Below the pieces are notes generated by a model. The model did not search any database and was not told where the DNA came from. It was given only the letters and a program-made list of their open reading frames with translations. This document shows positions 19,848-28,232 of a DNA stretch of 64,000 nucleotides, one piece after another (position 1 is the first letter of the stretch; every line of letters starts with the position of its first letter). The translations under genes and the position numbers were made by a program. The stretch comes from Gemella haemolysans. Lineage in GTDB: Bacteria > Bacillota > Bacilli > Staphylococcales > Gemellaceae. The stretch lies in the NCBI RefSeq assembly GCF_901873445.1, contig NZ_CABFLN010000042.1, positions 1 to 64,000 of the forward strand. Direction: 5' to 3'.

Positions 19848-21218
19848 ATGTTTCTAGGAAGAGAAAAAGAGTTAGGTTCTTTAGAGCAAATGTATAAAAA
19901 AGAAGGATTCCAGATGGCTGTTGTCTATGGAAGACGTCGTATAGGTAAGACGTTTTTATTAACTGAATTTGTAAAAGATAAAAATTCATTGTATTTACCT
20001 GCTGAAGAGTTGAATGACTTACTGAATCTTCAAAAATTCTCTAGAATTTTAGGTGAGAAGATAGGGATATCTAATTTTCCGAATGTAGAAAATTGGAATA
20101 ATTTTTTTAGTTTGATAAAAGAGCAGTTTGGAAATGATAAGTTAGTTCTTATTATTGATGAGTATCCTTATGCAGCAACTGCAAATAAATCATTGAATTC
20201 AATATTGCAACATGTAATTGATAATGAATTGAAGGATACTAATATATTTCTAATCTTGTGTGGTTCATCTATGAGTTTTATGGAAAATGAGGTTTTAGGT
20301 GAGAAAAGCCCTTTATTCGGGCGTCGAACAGGTCAACTTAAGGTTAATCCTTTAGATTATTACGATTCAGCAAAATTTTATCCGAATGTCAGTAATGAAG
20401 ATAAGGTTAAATATTATGCTTGTGTAGGTGGAACACCGTATTATTTATCGTTGATTGATGAAAAATTATCGTTTGAAGAGAATATAAAAGAACTATATTT
20501 CGATATCAATGGATACTTGAATAATGAAGGGGTTCTGCTTATGAAACAAGAGTTTAGAGAACCGGCTAACTATAATGCAGTATTACAGGCGATAGCTAGC
20601 GGCTCGAATACATTAGGAGAAATCGTTAGCTACACAAAACTAGAAACTAATATAGTTTCTAAGTACCTATTAGTTCTACAAAACTTAAATTATATAGAGA
20701 GAGTAATTCCTTTTGGAGCTAATTCTTTGAAGGGGAAAATTAGTCGTTACATTATTACTGAAAATTTCTTAGCATTTTGGTATCGTTATGTATTTTCTGT
20801 AAGAGGGGAAATAGAACGAGGACATGGAGAAATCTATTCAGAAGTGGCGTTAAATGATTTGCCTAACTTTATAGGGCCTATTTTCGAAGAAATATCTAGA
20901 CAGTATTTACGAAGAATGAATATAAACAAACAATTGCCATTTGTTGCTAAAACTTTTGGACGTTGGTGGGGTAAAGATAAGCAGGGTAATGTTCAAGAAG
21001 TGGATGTTGTAGTAGATTCTATACTTGATAAGAAGATGATAGTAGGAGAATGTAAGTGGCGTGATTCATTCAAATTAACAAAAACTATAGATTTACTGTC
21101 TCAAAGAGCGGAAATTTTTGATAAATATACTACTTATAAGTATCTGTTTGTAAAAAATAATGATATTTCTGTAGAAGATCGTGTAACAGTAGTTACCCTT
21201 GAAATGCTATATAAATAA
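19848..21218 (+). CDS. archaeal-type AAA ATPase with DUF234 nuclease-like domain
   Basis: The 456-residue protein starts with the ATPase_2 family P-loop domain: Walker A GRRRIGKT at 28-35, Walker B LVLIIDEY at 99-106 and the LILCGSS sensor-like strand. A winged-helix region follows (about 240-300), then a C-terminal DUF234 domain. The latter has a PD-(D/E)XK-like pattern with VDVV (Asp386) and GECKW (Glu401, Lys403), the fold of restriction-type nucleases. Biological roles of this family are not established, though members often occur in many copies per genome. Start ATG has AGAAGGTGG upstream. The stop codon overlaps the downstream 41-bp repeat, and the upstream copy ends 31 bases before the start. 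The bracketing suggests a self-contained cassette and possible self-regulation. Confidence 0.87.
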   Translation: MFLGREKELGSLEQMYKKEGFQMAVVYGRRRIGKTFLLTEFVKDKNSLYLPAEELNDLLNLQKFSRILGEKIGISNFPNVENWNNFFSLIKEQFGNDKLVLIIDEYPYAATANKSLNSILQHVIDNELKDTNIFLILCGSSMSFMENEVLGEKSPLFGRRTGQLKVNPLDYYDSAKFYPNVSNEDKVKYYACVGGTPYYLSLIDEKLSFEENIKELYFDINGYLNNEGVLLMKQEFREPANYNAVLQAIASGSNTLGEIVSYTKLETNIVSKYLLVLQNLNYIERVIPFGANSLKGKISRYIITENFLAFWYRYVFSVRGEIERGHGEIYSEVALNDLPNFIGPIFEEISRQYLRRMNINKQLPFVAKTFGRWWGKDKQGNVQEVDVVVDSILDKKMIVGECKWRDSFKLTKTIDLLSQRAEIFDKYTTYKYLFVKNNDISVEDRVTVVTLEMLYK

Positions 21219-21257
21219 TTTTACTACTTTAAAGTATAATACTCACGAGTAGTAAAA
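21217..21257 (+). repeat. 41-bp palindromic repeat, downstream copy
   Basis: This is 39 of 41 bases identical to 19776-19816, in the same orientation, and begins at the stop codon of the ATPase gene. It has no good -35 in front of it, so it is not obviously a promoter. The hairpin could terminate transcription or be a recombination footprint. Confidence 0.88.
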
Positions 21258-21433
21258 TTTGAACAGGTAGGACATTATGTTGATTGAAATAATAATATTA
21301 AATCTCTCATTGATTTCATGGGAAAAATTTGCGATGATAATTTAAGGATTAGTTTGAACTATGTCAACCTGTATAACATGAAAATTTTTTAGAGATAACT
21401 TTGAAAATTAAAAACGCTCATCATTTAGAAAAA

Positions 21434-21514
21434 CAATCAAATATAAAAATAAAAACACTCATTTTAATCGATTATTTTGATTATTTATGAGTGTTTTTGC
21501 TTGATTTTGATTGA
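21434..21514 (+). terminator. long hairpin between ATPase gene and fruR
   Basis: A perfect 12-bp stem (21451-21462 with 21487-21498) with T5 is flanked by additional pairing between CAATCAA near 21434 and TTGATTG near 21507. The rest of the gap 21258-21450 has no recognisable gene. The outer arm overlaps the fru promoter, so it may also serve in regulation. Confidence 0.65.
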
Positions 21515-21539
21515 ATAGCTATATTATATTAGATATAAT
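21511..21539 (+). promoter_or_regulatory. promoter of the fru operon
   Basis: TTGAAT and TATAAT are 17 bases apart, 27 bases before the fruR start. As a DeoR-type FruR normally represses its own operon, its operator is expected around here. Confidence 0.7.
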
Positions 21540-21565
21540 AATCTTGTGAGTTAGGAGAGAAGAAA

Positions 21566-22321
21566 TTGGTAAATGAACGATGGAATATAATTTTAGATTT
21601 GTTGGATAAAAATGGATCTTCAAACATAAGAGAGCTTATGGAACATTGTGGTGTATCAGAAGCAACTATTAGACGAGATCTTACGAATTTAGAAGAACAG
21701 AATTTATTATATAGAACTCATGGTGGTGCGATGAAACGTTCTGCAGCTCGTGGTAGCGAAGAAAGTGTTCAAGCAAAGCGTGCAGAATTTCTACAGGAAA
21801 AAAGAGAAGTAGCAAAGTATATTTGTGCAAATGTCTTAGAGTCTGGTCAGACGATTTATCTAGATGCTGGGACGTCAACATATGAAATGATTGATTATCT
21901 TCGAGATAGAAGGATAACGGTTGTTACGAATTCAACGTATCACTTGCCAAAACTTATTAATAACAAAATCCATACTATTATACTAGGTGGAACGATAAAA
22001 CATTCTACGCAAGCTGTCATAGGTTCGGTTGCTATCGAACAACTGAAAAAATACAGTTTTGATATATGTTTTGTCGGTTGTAATGGAATAGATGAAACTT
22101 TTGGTGTTACGACTGCTGAAGAAAATGAAGCTTTTATAAAAGCGACGGCGATAAAAAATAGTAAGAGAAGATATATTCTTGCTGATAAGTCAAAATTTGG
22201 ACATAGAAAGTTCCAAAAATTTGCTGAGTTAGATGATGTGACTATAGTATCGTATGAAGTTCCAAAAGAGTATAAGAGGTATAAAAACATAATAGAAGTA
22301 AAAAGTATGAAGGAGGACTAA
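21566..22321 (+). CDS. fruR: DeoR-family fructose operon repressor
   Basis: This 251-residue regulator has an N-terminal helix-turn-helix with VSEATIRRDLTNLEEQ and the HGGAM linker. The C-terminal DeoRC domain (about 75-235) has LDAGTSTYE, FVGCNGID and ADKSKFG motifs that form the sugar-phosphate pocket. It starts with TTG, supported by GGAGAG eight bases upstream. It is the first gene of fruR-fruK-fruA; the family usually responds to fructose 1-phosphate, releasing the operon when fructose is imported. The end of the gene contains the ribosome site of fruK, so the two are translationally close. Confidence 0.92.
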   Translation: MVNERWNIILDLLDKNGSSNIRELMEHCGVSEATIRRDLTNLEEQNLLYRTHGGAMKRSAARGSEESVQAKRAEFLQEKREVAKYICANVLESGQTIYLDAGTSTYEMIDYLRDRRITVVTNSTYHLPKLINNKIHTIILGGTIKHSTQAVIGSVAIEQLKKYSFDICFVGCNGIDETFGVTTAEENEAFIKATAIKNSKRRYILADKSKFGHRKFQKFAELDDVTIVSYEVPKEYKRYKNIIEVKSMKED

Positions 22322-22323
22322 TA

Positions 22324-23241
22324 GTGTATTATACAATTACTTTAAATCCAGCTGTTGACATGCTGACAACGGCGGAAAATTTCGCACTTGGAAAACTAAA
22401 TAGAACACAAGAAGCGAAGTACGTAGTAGGTGGAAAAGGAATTAATATCTCAATCTTGCTAAACAACGTTGGTGTTGATAGTAAAGCGTGGGGATTTGTT
22501 GCTGGATTCACAGGATATTTTATTAAATCAGAACTAGATAATCTAGGTGTGAAACATGATTTTGTAGAAACGAGTGGAGCTACTAGAATCAACATGAAGT
22601 TGACTACAGAAGCTGAGACTGAAATTAACGGTCAAAGTAGTAGTGTAACCCTAGATAACGTGAGCAATTTCTTTACGAAATTAGAAGTGCTAACTGAGGA
22701 AGATGTAGTATTCCTATCAGGTAATGTTATCGCGGGGATGGATGTAGAAGACTTCAAAGCTATTGCGAAGAAAGTATCTAAATCAAAAGCTACATTAGTA
22801 GTAGATAGTAATAAAGAACTAGTGTTAGACACACTAGAGTACAAACCATTCGTAGTTAAACCAAATGAATTTGAACTTGGAGAAATGTTTGGTGTAACTT
22901 TAAATAGTATAGAAGAAATCTTACAATACGCTGAAAAGCTACAAGAACGCGGTGCGAAAAATGTCCTTGTTTCACGTGGAGCAGACGGAGCTTTACTGCT
23001 AACTGAAGATAAAGAAGTATTCGAAGTTAACGTAGCCAAAGGTAAGATAGTATCGACGGTTGCAGCAGGAGATAGTATGCTTGCGATGTTTGTTGCGAAA
23101 TACAATGAAACAAAAGACTACCAAGAAGCCCTGCGCTATGCATCGGCTGCAGGTGGTGCGACATCATTCTCAGTAGGAGTAGGAAGTAAGAAATTAATTG
23201 AGGAATTACTACCACAAATCGAAGTTAAAAAGTTAAAATAA
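22324..23241 (+). CDS. fruK: 1-phosphofructokinase
   Basis: This 305-residue PfkB-family kinase phosphorylates fructose 1-phosphate to fructose 1,6-bisphosphate with ATP in the cytoplasm. It has the N-terminal TLNPAVDM, the GGKGINIS substrate loop (family signature 1) and the C-terminal VAAGDSMLAMF, whose Gly-Asp holds the catalytic base. It starts with GTG only two bases after the fruR stop, with AGGAGG inside the fruR end as ribosome site. It works on the product delivered by FruA. Confidence 0.94.
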   Translation: MYYTITLNPAVDMLTTAENFALGKLNRTQEAKYVVGGKGINISILLNNVGVDSKAWGFVAGFTGYFIKSELDNLGVKHDFVETSGATRINMKLTTEAETEINGQSSSVTLDNVSNFFTKLEVLTEEDVVFLSGNVIAGMDVEDFKAIAKKVSKSKATLVVDSNKELVLDTLEYKPFVVKPNEFELGEMFGVTLNSIEEILQYAEKLQERGAKNVLVSRGADGALLLTEDKEVFEVNVAKGKIVSTVAAGDSMLAMFVAKYNETKDYQEALRYASAAGGATSFSVGVGSKKLIEELLPQIEVKKLK

Positions 23242-23325
23242 AATTTCAATAAATTATTTACAAAAAAAATAAAATTAAGTTAAAAATATTTCCTTGGAAA
23301 TATGAAATTAACAAAGGAGAAAGAA

Positions 23326-25266
23326 ATGAAATTAACAGATGTTCTAAATTATGACTTAGTTCAATTCGGATTCAGCGCAACTGATAAAAAAGAAGCTCTG
23401 GACAAACTAACAAGCATGTTAGTGGAAAAAAATATTATCGCAAGTAAAGATAATTTCTTAAACGCATTACTAGCTCGTGAAGCTCAATCAACTACAGGAG
23501 TAGGAGAAAACGTAGCTATCCCTCACGCTAAAAGTGCAGACTTCGACAAAGCGATGATCGTTTATGCGAAAAGTAACGAAGGTGTTGAGTGGGAAAGTTT
23601 TGACGGACAACCTGCTAAACACATCTTTATGATCTGTGCACCAGACGGAGGAGCAGACGAGCACCTTAAAGCTCTAGCTTCATTATCACAAGCTCTTATG
23701 GATGCAGATGTAAAAGCAGGACTAGATGCAGCTATAACTAAAGCAGACGTAGAAAAAGTATTCGCAGACTTCGTAGCTAAAACAGAAGCTCCAAAAGAAG
23801 AAAAACCAACAGCTCCAAGTGGAGAAAAACCGTATATCATTGCGGTAACAGCTTGTCCAACAGGTATTGCCCACACATTCATGGCTGCTGAGAAAATTAA
23901 AGAAACAGCTAAAGCGATGGGATTAGATGTTAAAGTAGAGACAAACGGTCAAATCGGTGTAGAAAACAAACTTACGAAAGAAGATATCGAAAGAGCGGCG
24001 GGAATCATCGTTGCAGCTGATAAGAAAGTAGAGGTTGCACGTTTTGATGGACGTCCAACAATTATGACAAAAGTTGCGGACGGAATTAACAAACCAGAAG
24101 AACTTATCCAAACAATCTTAGATGGAAAAGCTCCTATTTACAAACACGACGGAGCAGCTGAAGATTCAGAAGATTCTTCAGCAAATGAAAGTATCGGACG
24201 TCGTGCTTACAAGCACCTAATGGAAGGTGTAAGTAACATGCTACCATTCGTAGTAGCTGGTGGTATTCTTATTGCATTATCATTCATCTGGGGTATTAAC
24301 TCATTTGATCCAAAAGACCCATCTTACAACAAAGTTGCAGAAGTATTATTCTACTTCGGTAAAATTTCATTTAGTATGATGTTACCAATCTTAGCTGGAT
24401 TCATCGGTCGTTCTATCGCTGACCGCCCTGGATTTATTGTTGGTATGATCGGTGGTATTTTAGCAGACCCAAGTATTTTAAGTCTGAAAAGTGATTTATT
24501 AGCGTACACTCCTTCAGGATTCTTAGGAGCATTAGTAGCTGGGTTCTTAGCTGGTGGAATTATCCACGTATTAAAAATTGCATTCAGCTGGATGCCTCGC
24601 TCATTAGATGGTATTAAACCAATCTTCCTATTCCCTATCTTAGGATCACTAATTATGGGATTACTAATGATCTTCCTAATTAACGCGCCGATGGCAAGTG
24701 TTATGGAAGGATTAAAACACTTTATCGAAAGTCTTAACGGAAGTGGTAAATTTATCCTTGGATTCGTAGTAGCTGCGATGATGGCTATCGATATGGGTGG
24801 TCCGATTAACAAAGCTTCTTACGTAACAGGTACAGCTTTATTAACATCTGCTGGATCAGCAGGAAGTGATGTAATGGCTGCGGTTATGATCGGTGGTATG
24901 GTACCTCCATTAGCTATCGCAATCTCAGCAACAATCAACAAAAACATCTGGCCAAAAGCTCAACGTAGTGGAGCGTTAGTAAACTACGTAATGGGATTAT
25001 CATTCATCACAGAAGGGGCTATTCCATTCGCAGCAAGTAACCCAGCACGTGTTATTCCACCATTATTCATCTCAAGTGGTGTCGCTGGAGCGTTAAGTAT
25101 GACATTTGGTGCTGTGTCAAAAGCTCCTCATGGAGGAATCTTTGCTATAGCTGCAGGTGCTGTAAGTAACCCGCTTATGTATTTGTTAGCTTTAGTAATC
25201 GGTGCAGTATTAGGTGCATTACTATTAATCGCATTTCTAAGCTTTGGGAAAAAGATAGTAAAATAA
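23326..25266 (+). CDS. fruA: PTS fructose transporter subunit IIABC
   Basis: This 646-residue fused permease takes up fructose and phosphorylates it to fructose 1-phosphate. The EIIA domain (1-150) has the phosphorylated His67 in VAIPHAKS. A Pro/Lys linker follows, then EIIB (about 168-265) with Cys177 in TACPTGIAHT, and the membrane EIIC domain (about 300-646). The ATG at 23326 is chosen because AAAGGAG lies 6 bases upstream; an in-frame ATG at 23302 has no site and would include the ribosome site in the coding sequence. It is the last gene of the fru operon and is followed by a terminator. Confidence 0.94.
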   Translation: MKLTDVLNYDLVQFGFSATDKKEALDKLTSMLVEKNIIASKDNFLNALLAREAQSTTGVGENVAIPHAKSADFDKAMIVYAKSNEGVEWESFDGQPAKHIFMICAPDGGADEHLKALASLSQALMDADVKAGLDAAITKADVEKVFADFVAKTEAPKEEKPTAPSGEKPYIIAVTACPTGIAHTFMAAEKIKETAKAMGLDVKVETNGQIGVENKLTKEDIERAAGIIVAADKKVEVARFDGRPTIMTKVADGINKPEELIQTILDGKAPIYKHDGAAEDSEDSSANESIGRRAYKHLMEGVSNMLPFVVAGGILIALSFIWGINSFDPKDPSYNKVAEVLFYFGKISFSMMLPILAGFIGRSIADRPGFIVGMIGGILADPSILSLKSDLLAYTPSGFLGALVAGFLAGGIIHVLKIAFSWMPRSLDGIKPIFLFPILGSLIMGLLMIFLINAPMASVMEGLKHFIESLNGSGKFILGFVVAAMMAIDMGGPINKASYVTGTALLTSAGSAGSDVMAAVMIGGMVPPLAIAISATINKNIWPKAQRSGALVNYVMGLSFITEGAIPFAASNPARVIPPLFISSGVAGALSMTFGAVSKAPHGGIFAIAAGAVSNPLMYLLALVIGAVLGALLLIAFLSFGKKIVK

Positions 25267-25307
25267 TTTTTTAGTAAAATATAATATTATAAGAAAATAT
25301 TTAAAAT

Positions 25308-25366
25308 AATAAAGTCGTCGAAGTTTCAAGATTTAATTCTCGAAACTTTGATGGCTTATTTTTATG
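25308..25366 (+). terminator. terminator of the fru operon
   Basis: A 20-base imperfect stem (25308-25327 with 25342-25361, wobble pairs included) is followed by T-rich sequence about 40 bases after fruA. Confidence 0.75.
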
Positions 25367-25497
25367 GGTGTAGGAGAATTATAAGGTTCTAAATAGATGA
25401 ATGCTACTACTTGCTATTGCAAATCTTAAGTAAAAAATTATTTGAAATATATAAATTTTTTATAAGAAGCTGTTAGAATATAATATTGTTAAAATAT

Positions 25498-25678
25498 GGT
25501 GCTGCCCCAAAAGTACTAGATTTTAAAAATAGTTTACCTGAAAACTCATAGACGCAGTGGTTTATTGATATCTAAATTCGCTTTATAAAAGCTTTTTAGA
25601 TATCTAATAAACTTTGCGGGAGTGACTCTAAAAAATCGATTTCTTCGAAAATCACAATTTTTGAGTCACTCCCTTTTT
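25498..25678 (+). repeat. dispersed ~180-bp repeat, copy 1
   Basis: This non-coding block has two internal hairpins: GATATCTAAA with TTTAGATATC around 25567-25605, and GGGAGTGACTC with its complement at 25618-25673. A diverged copy in opposite orientation is at 27860-28034. Shared blocks include AACTCATAG, TTTATAAAAG, ATATCTAATAA and AAAATCGATTTCT. The rest of the gap 25367-25497 shows nothing recognisable. Confidence 0.75.
25618..25673 (-). terminator. terminator for DUF1963 gene, within repeat copy 1
   Basis: The perfect 11-base arms GGGAGTGACTC and GAGTCACTCCC enclose further AAAATCGATTTC/AAATC pairing. It lies 30 bases past the stop of the minus-strand gene. Confidence 0.6.
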
Positions 25679-25702
25679 GATTATAGAATTTTAGTTAGTT
25701 TA

Positions 25703-26536
25703 CTAAAAGCAATCCCAGTTAAATAATACGTCTTCAAACTCTAAATTTTCTAGTTTTTCTTTATTAATAAAGAAGTTAGCAACTCCACAATCGCCCCACA
25801 TAATTTGAGCACTGTTAGAGTCGCTCTCCCACTGGCTATCTACTTGAAGTAGAGTGATACCGTATGCGTTTGGTTCGTCTGGATTTCGTGGATCCCATTG
25901 AGTGAATGTCGGATAAGCTCCGATAGCGTGATTAACTCCGGTAAATGCCTTGAATAAAGTATTAAAAACCTCTCGCTCTAAGTCATCGTATAAATCTTTG
26001 ACATTCTCATTCGGGAATAATTCTCTTATAGTCTGAAGTGCAAGTTCCTCAAATTGAAAATCATTTGAAGTAATAGTAGACATACTTTTTTTAAATTTTA
26101 AAGCGAAAGAGGTATTTTTTTTATTAAAAGGTGAATATTCTTCGTCATTATTCTCATTTAGTAAATTATACTTATTCAAAACATCTTCGTTTGTTATATC
26201 ATCTTCAATTTCTTTAATATATCTCACACAATAATCTTTTTTATTATTTAATCCGAAATCATCATTACGACTAATCCAAAATTGTATTAAACCCTCTTTA
26301 GGATATAAATCATTTTCTGGTAATTCAGTACAATTTATCTGGGCTAACAGAGCTAACTGCATGTTATTTGAATCTTTAGGTACAGCAGAATCTTTAGCGA
26401 TATATGGAATTCCACCGAATTTGCTATCTGCAACACTGAGATTATCGTTTGCTTCAAGCACGATGTCGATGTATTCGTGTGTATTATTATCTCTTATTTT
26501 TTCTATAATTTTGTTAATATTTTCAAGTGTAATCAT
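25703..26536 (-). CDS. DUF1963 (YwqG-family) protein
   Basis: This 277-residue cytoplasmic protein of the DUF1963/YwqG family shows the expected blocks: SKFGGIPYIAKD near residue 38, LALLAQINC near 61, GLIQFWIS near 83, GAYPTFTQWDPR near 207, LLQVDS near 229 and MWGDCGVANFFI near 245, ending in WDCF. No biochemical role is established for the family. GGAGG lies 6 bases before the ATG. The gene is transcribed alone, against its neighbours. Confidence 0.87.
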   Translation of the reverse strand: MITLENINKIIEKIRDNNTHEYIDIVLEANDNLSVADSKFGGIPYIAKDSAVPKDSNNMQLALLAQINCTELPENDLYPKEGLIQFWISRNDDFGLNNKKDYCVRYIKEIEDDITNEDVLNKYNLLNENNDEEYSPFNKKNTSFALKFKKSMSTITSNDFQFEELALQTIRELFPNENVKDLYDDLEREVFNTLFKAFTGVNHAIGAYPTFTQWDPRNPDEPNAYGITLLQVDSQWESDSNSAQIMWGDCGVANFFINKEKLENLEFEDVLFNWDCF

Positions 26537-27207
26537 AATAAACCTCCGTTATATGATATTCGTTTAATTTTTTGTTAGGTTCTCTAATAGGAATAAAAAA
26601 CCAAATAAAATTATAGTATATATAGGTGTGAACGAACTCTATAGTTTTAATAAGTTTTTTATATATAAAATTTTTCGGTGACCTTAGGGTGAAAAACTAT
26701 ATGTTAATATTTTTAGTTCAATTCACTGTAAATATACTGATTTCAGATGAAAATTTTTAGTGTATAACTTTTCACGGTTTCATTCTAACATAAAAATCTT
26801 GGCTTGGTCAATTACAATATAGTTTAATGGTGATGTAGGTGGATTTAATCTGGTTTAATAGGTGAAAATCTTAAATAACATATTAAAAAAATACTAAATA
26901 AGACTACTATTTCCTCGAAAAAATCAAATAAAAGACTAACTGTTTTGTCTTGGGTGAAGGGTACCTCTGAATTAGTTATTCTTAAATTTGAGGATATTTT
27001 TTAGTTTGTTGATGAATTCGAAGAGTTCGCTTTTAGTTTATTGATGAATTCGAAATCGAACTTTTTCTCGTGTTTTAGAATTTATTACATACCAGAGAAA
27101 AGTTGCTGTAATTTCTGTAGCAAAGATGGTGGAATGTGTAAATTGATACAAGTTATAGATAATTTGTGATATAATCAAAGGAATAATATTAACTAAAGGA
27201 GCATTTT
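26537..27207. other. 671-bp AT-rich gap with a short duplication
   Basis: No credible gene is visible. A 23-base sequence containing TTGATGAATTCGAA occurs twice, at 27000-27022 and 27032-27054, with one mismatch. The promoter for the next gene is at the right end. Confidence 0.6.
27167..27175 (+). promoter_or_regulatory. extended -10 of the small membrane protein gene
   Basis: TGATATAAT forms an extended -10 element; no well-spaced -35 is seen. It lies about 32 bases before the start codon. Confidence 0.5.
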
Positions 27208-27708
27208 ATGAAAACATATAGCAGAAAAGTTGAAAAAATACTAGCGTGGATTGCGAATGTTATTATGATACTTGTAACAGGGTTATTATCACTAGGGGCG
27301 TTTTCTAGCCAATTAGCAACAGCGTTTAAACAAAAAGAATTTGAACCAGTTCTTCACAACTTATTGCAAGATCCAGCAGTAACATCGTTATTAGAAAAAT
27401 CTGGGTTAGATGTTGTAGCATTACTTGTATTATTGGTGAAAATTTATACAGTAGTTGCGATTGTCGCTTTAGTATTAGCGTTAATAGCGTCATTTACTAT
27501 GAAAGCGAGAATTGTCTCAGGTATTTTATTCCTACTTTCAGCGATAATAATTGGTGTGATGACAGTAGGGATACTACTTCCTGTGTACCTATTATACTTT
27601 GTTGTAGCCATCATGTTATTTGCAAGAAGAGCGCCTAAAAATTCAATCGATACAGATTTCACACAATCATCTGAAAAACCAGAAATAGACAGATTAGAGT
27701 ACTTATAA
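27208..27708 (+). CDS. DUF4064-like small membrane protein
   Basis: The 166-residue protein has four predicted membrane segments: about 11-33, 66-90 (Leu/Val rich), 92-112 and 114-138. The loop between the first and second is amphipathic and the C-terminus is acidic and polar. The layout resembles the DUF4064 family found in Bacillota, whose function is unknown; the family match is by pattern only. The ribosome site AAAGGAG is clear. The gene is monocistronic with a terminator downstream. Confidence 0.7.
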   Translation: MKTYSRKVEKILAWIANVIMILVTGLLSLGAFSSQLATAFKQKEFEPVLHNLLQDPAVTSLLEKSGLDVVALLVLLVKIYTVVAIVALVLALIASFTMKARIVSGILFLLSAIIIGVMTVGILLPVYLLYFVVAIMLFARRAPKNSIDTDFTQSSEKPEIDRLEYL

Positions 27709-27750
27709 GAATAAAGAAGTCTATATTTGTGAGTGTTTAATAAAAATAAT

Positions 27751-27823
27751 AAACTATTCTATTGATTTAGAAGTTATCGAAAATTAGATATCTTCGTTCA
27801 AATATTAATAGAATAGCTTTTTA
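27751..27823 (+). terminator. terminator after small membrane protein gene
   Basis: The arms at 27751-27763 and 27807-27820 pair with one bulge and are followed by T5. The loop is long (about 43 bases). Confidence 0.6.
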
Positions 27824-27859
27824 TTTGTGTAGTGTTTTTAATAGCTGGCAAATAAGAAA

Positions 27860-28034
27860 GTCCAAAAGACGAGGATGATTTAAAAATCGTGATTTTGGAG
27901 AAATCGATTTTGTTGATTCGTTCCTTGAAAAGCTTATTAGATATATAAGAACCTTTTATAAAGTGAATTTAGATTGTGACTATGAGTTCTTATATAAACC
28001 TTTTTAAAATTTAGGATTTTTGAATCAGCTCCTT
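27860..28034 (-). repeat. dispersed ~180-bp repeat, copy 2 (inverted)
   Basis: Read on the minus strand this aligns along its whole length with 25498-25678 at what I estimate by eye as roughly 70% identity, including the terminal hairpin region, whose pairing is weaker here. It fills most of the gap before the capsule operon promoter. Confidence 0.7.
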
Positions 28035-28167
28035 AACGTTAAAATTATCTAAATATAGAAAATAAATTTTTATAATTGAAATTTATTGATAAATTGAAAG
28101 AACAGAAATAGTCAATAAAATACTGAAGAATTCTCTTGTTTTAAAGGGATTTAAAATAGATAAATCT

Positions 28168-28196
28168 TTGATAAACAACTGAATTTGTTGTATAAT
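28168..28196 (+). promoter_or_regulatory. promoter of the dagK-capsule operon
   Basis: TTGATA and TATAAT are exactly 17 bases apart, 36 bases before the kinase start. No terminator is seen between here and 47216, so this promoter probably drives the whole polysaccharide operon. Confidence 0.7.
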
Positions 28197-28232
28197 TATT
28201 AAGATAAAGTATTTTCTGTATAGGATTGGAAT

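Noticed and set aside
25498..25678. Candidate small RNA or riboswitch because of two hairpins
   Set aside because: The inverted, diverged copy at 27860-28034 shows it is a dispersed repeat; no known riboswitch motif is seen.
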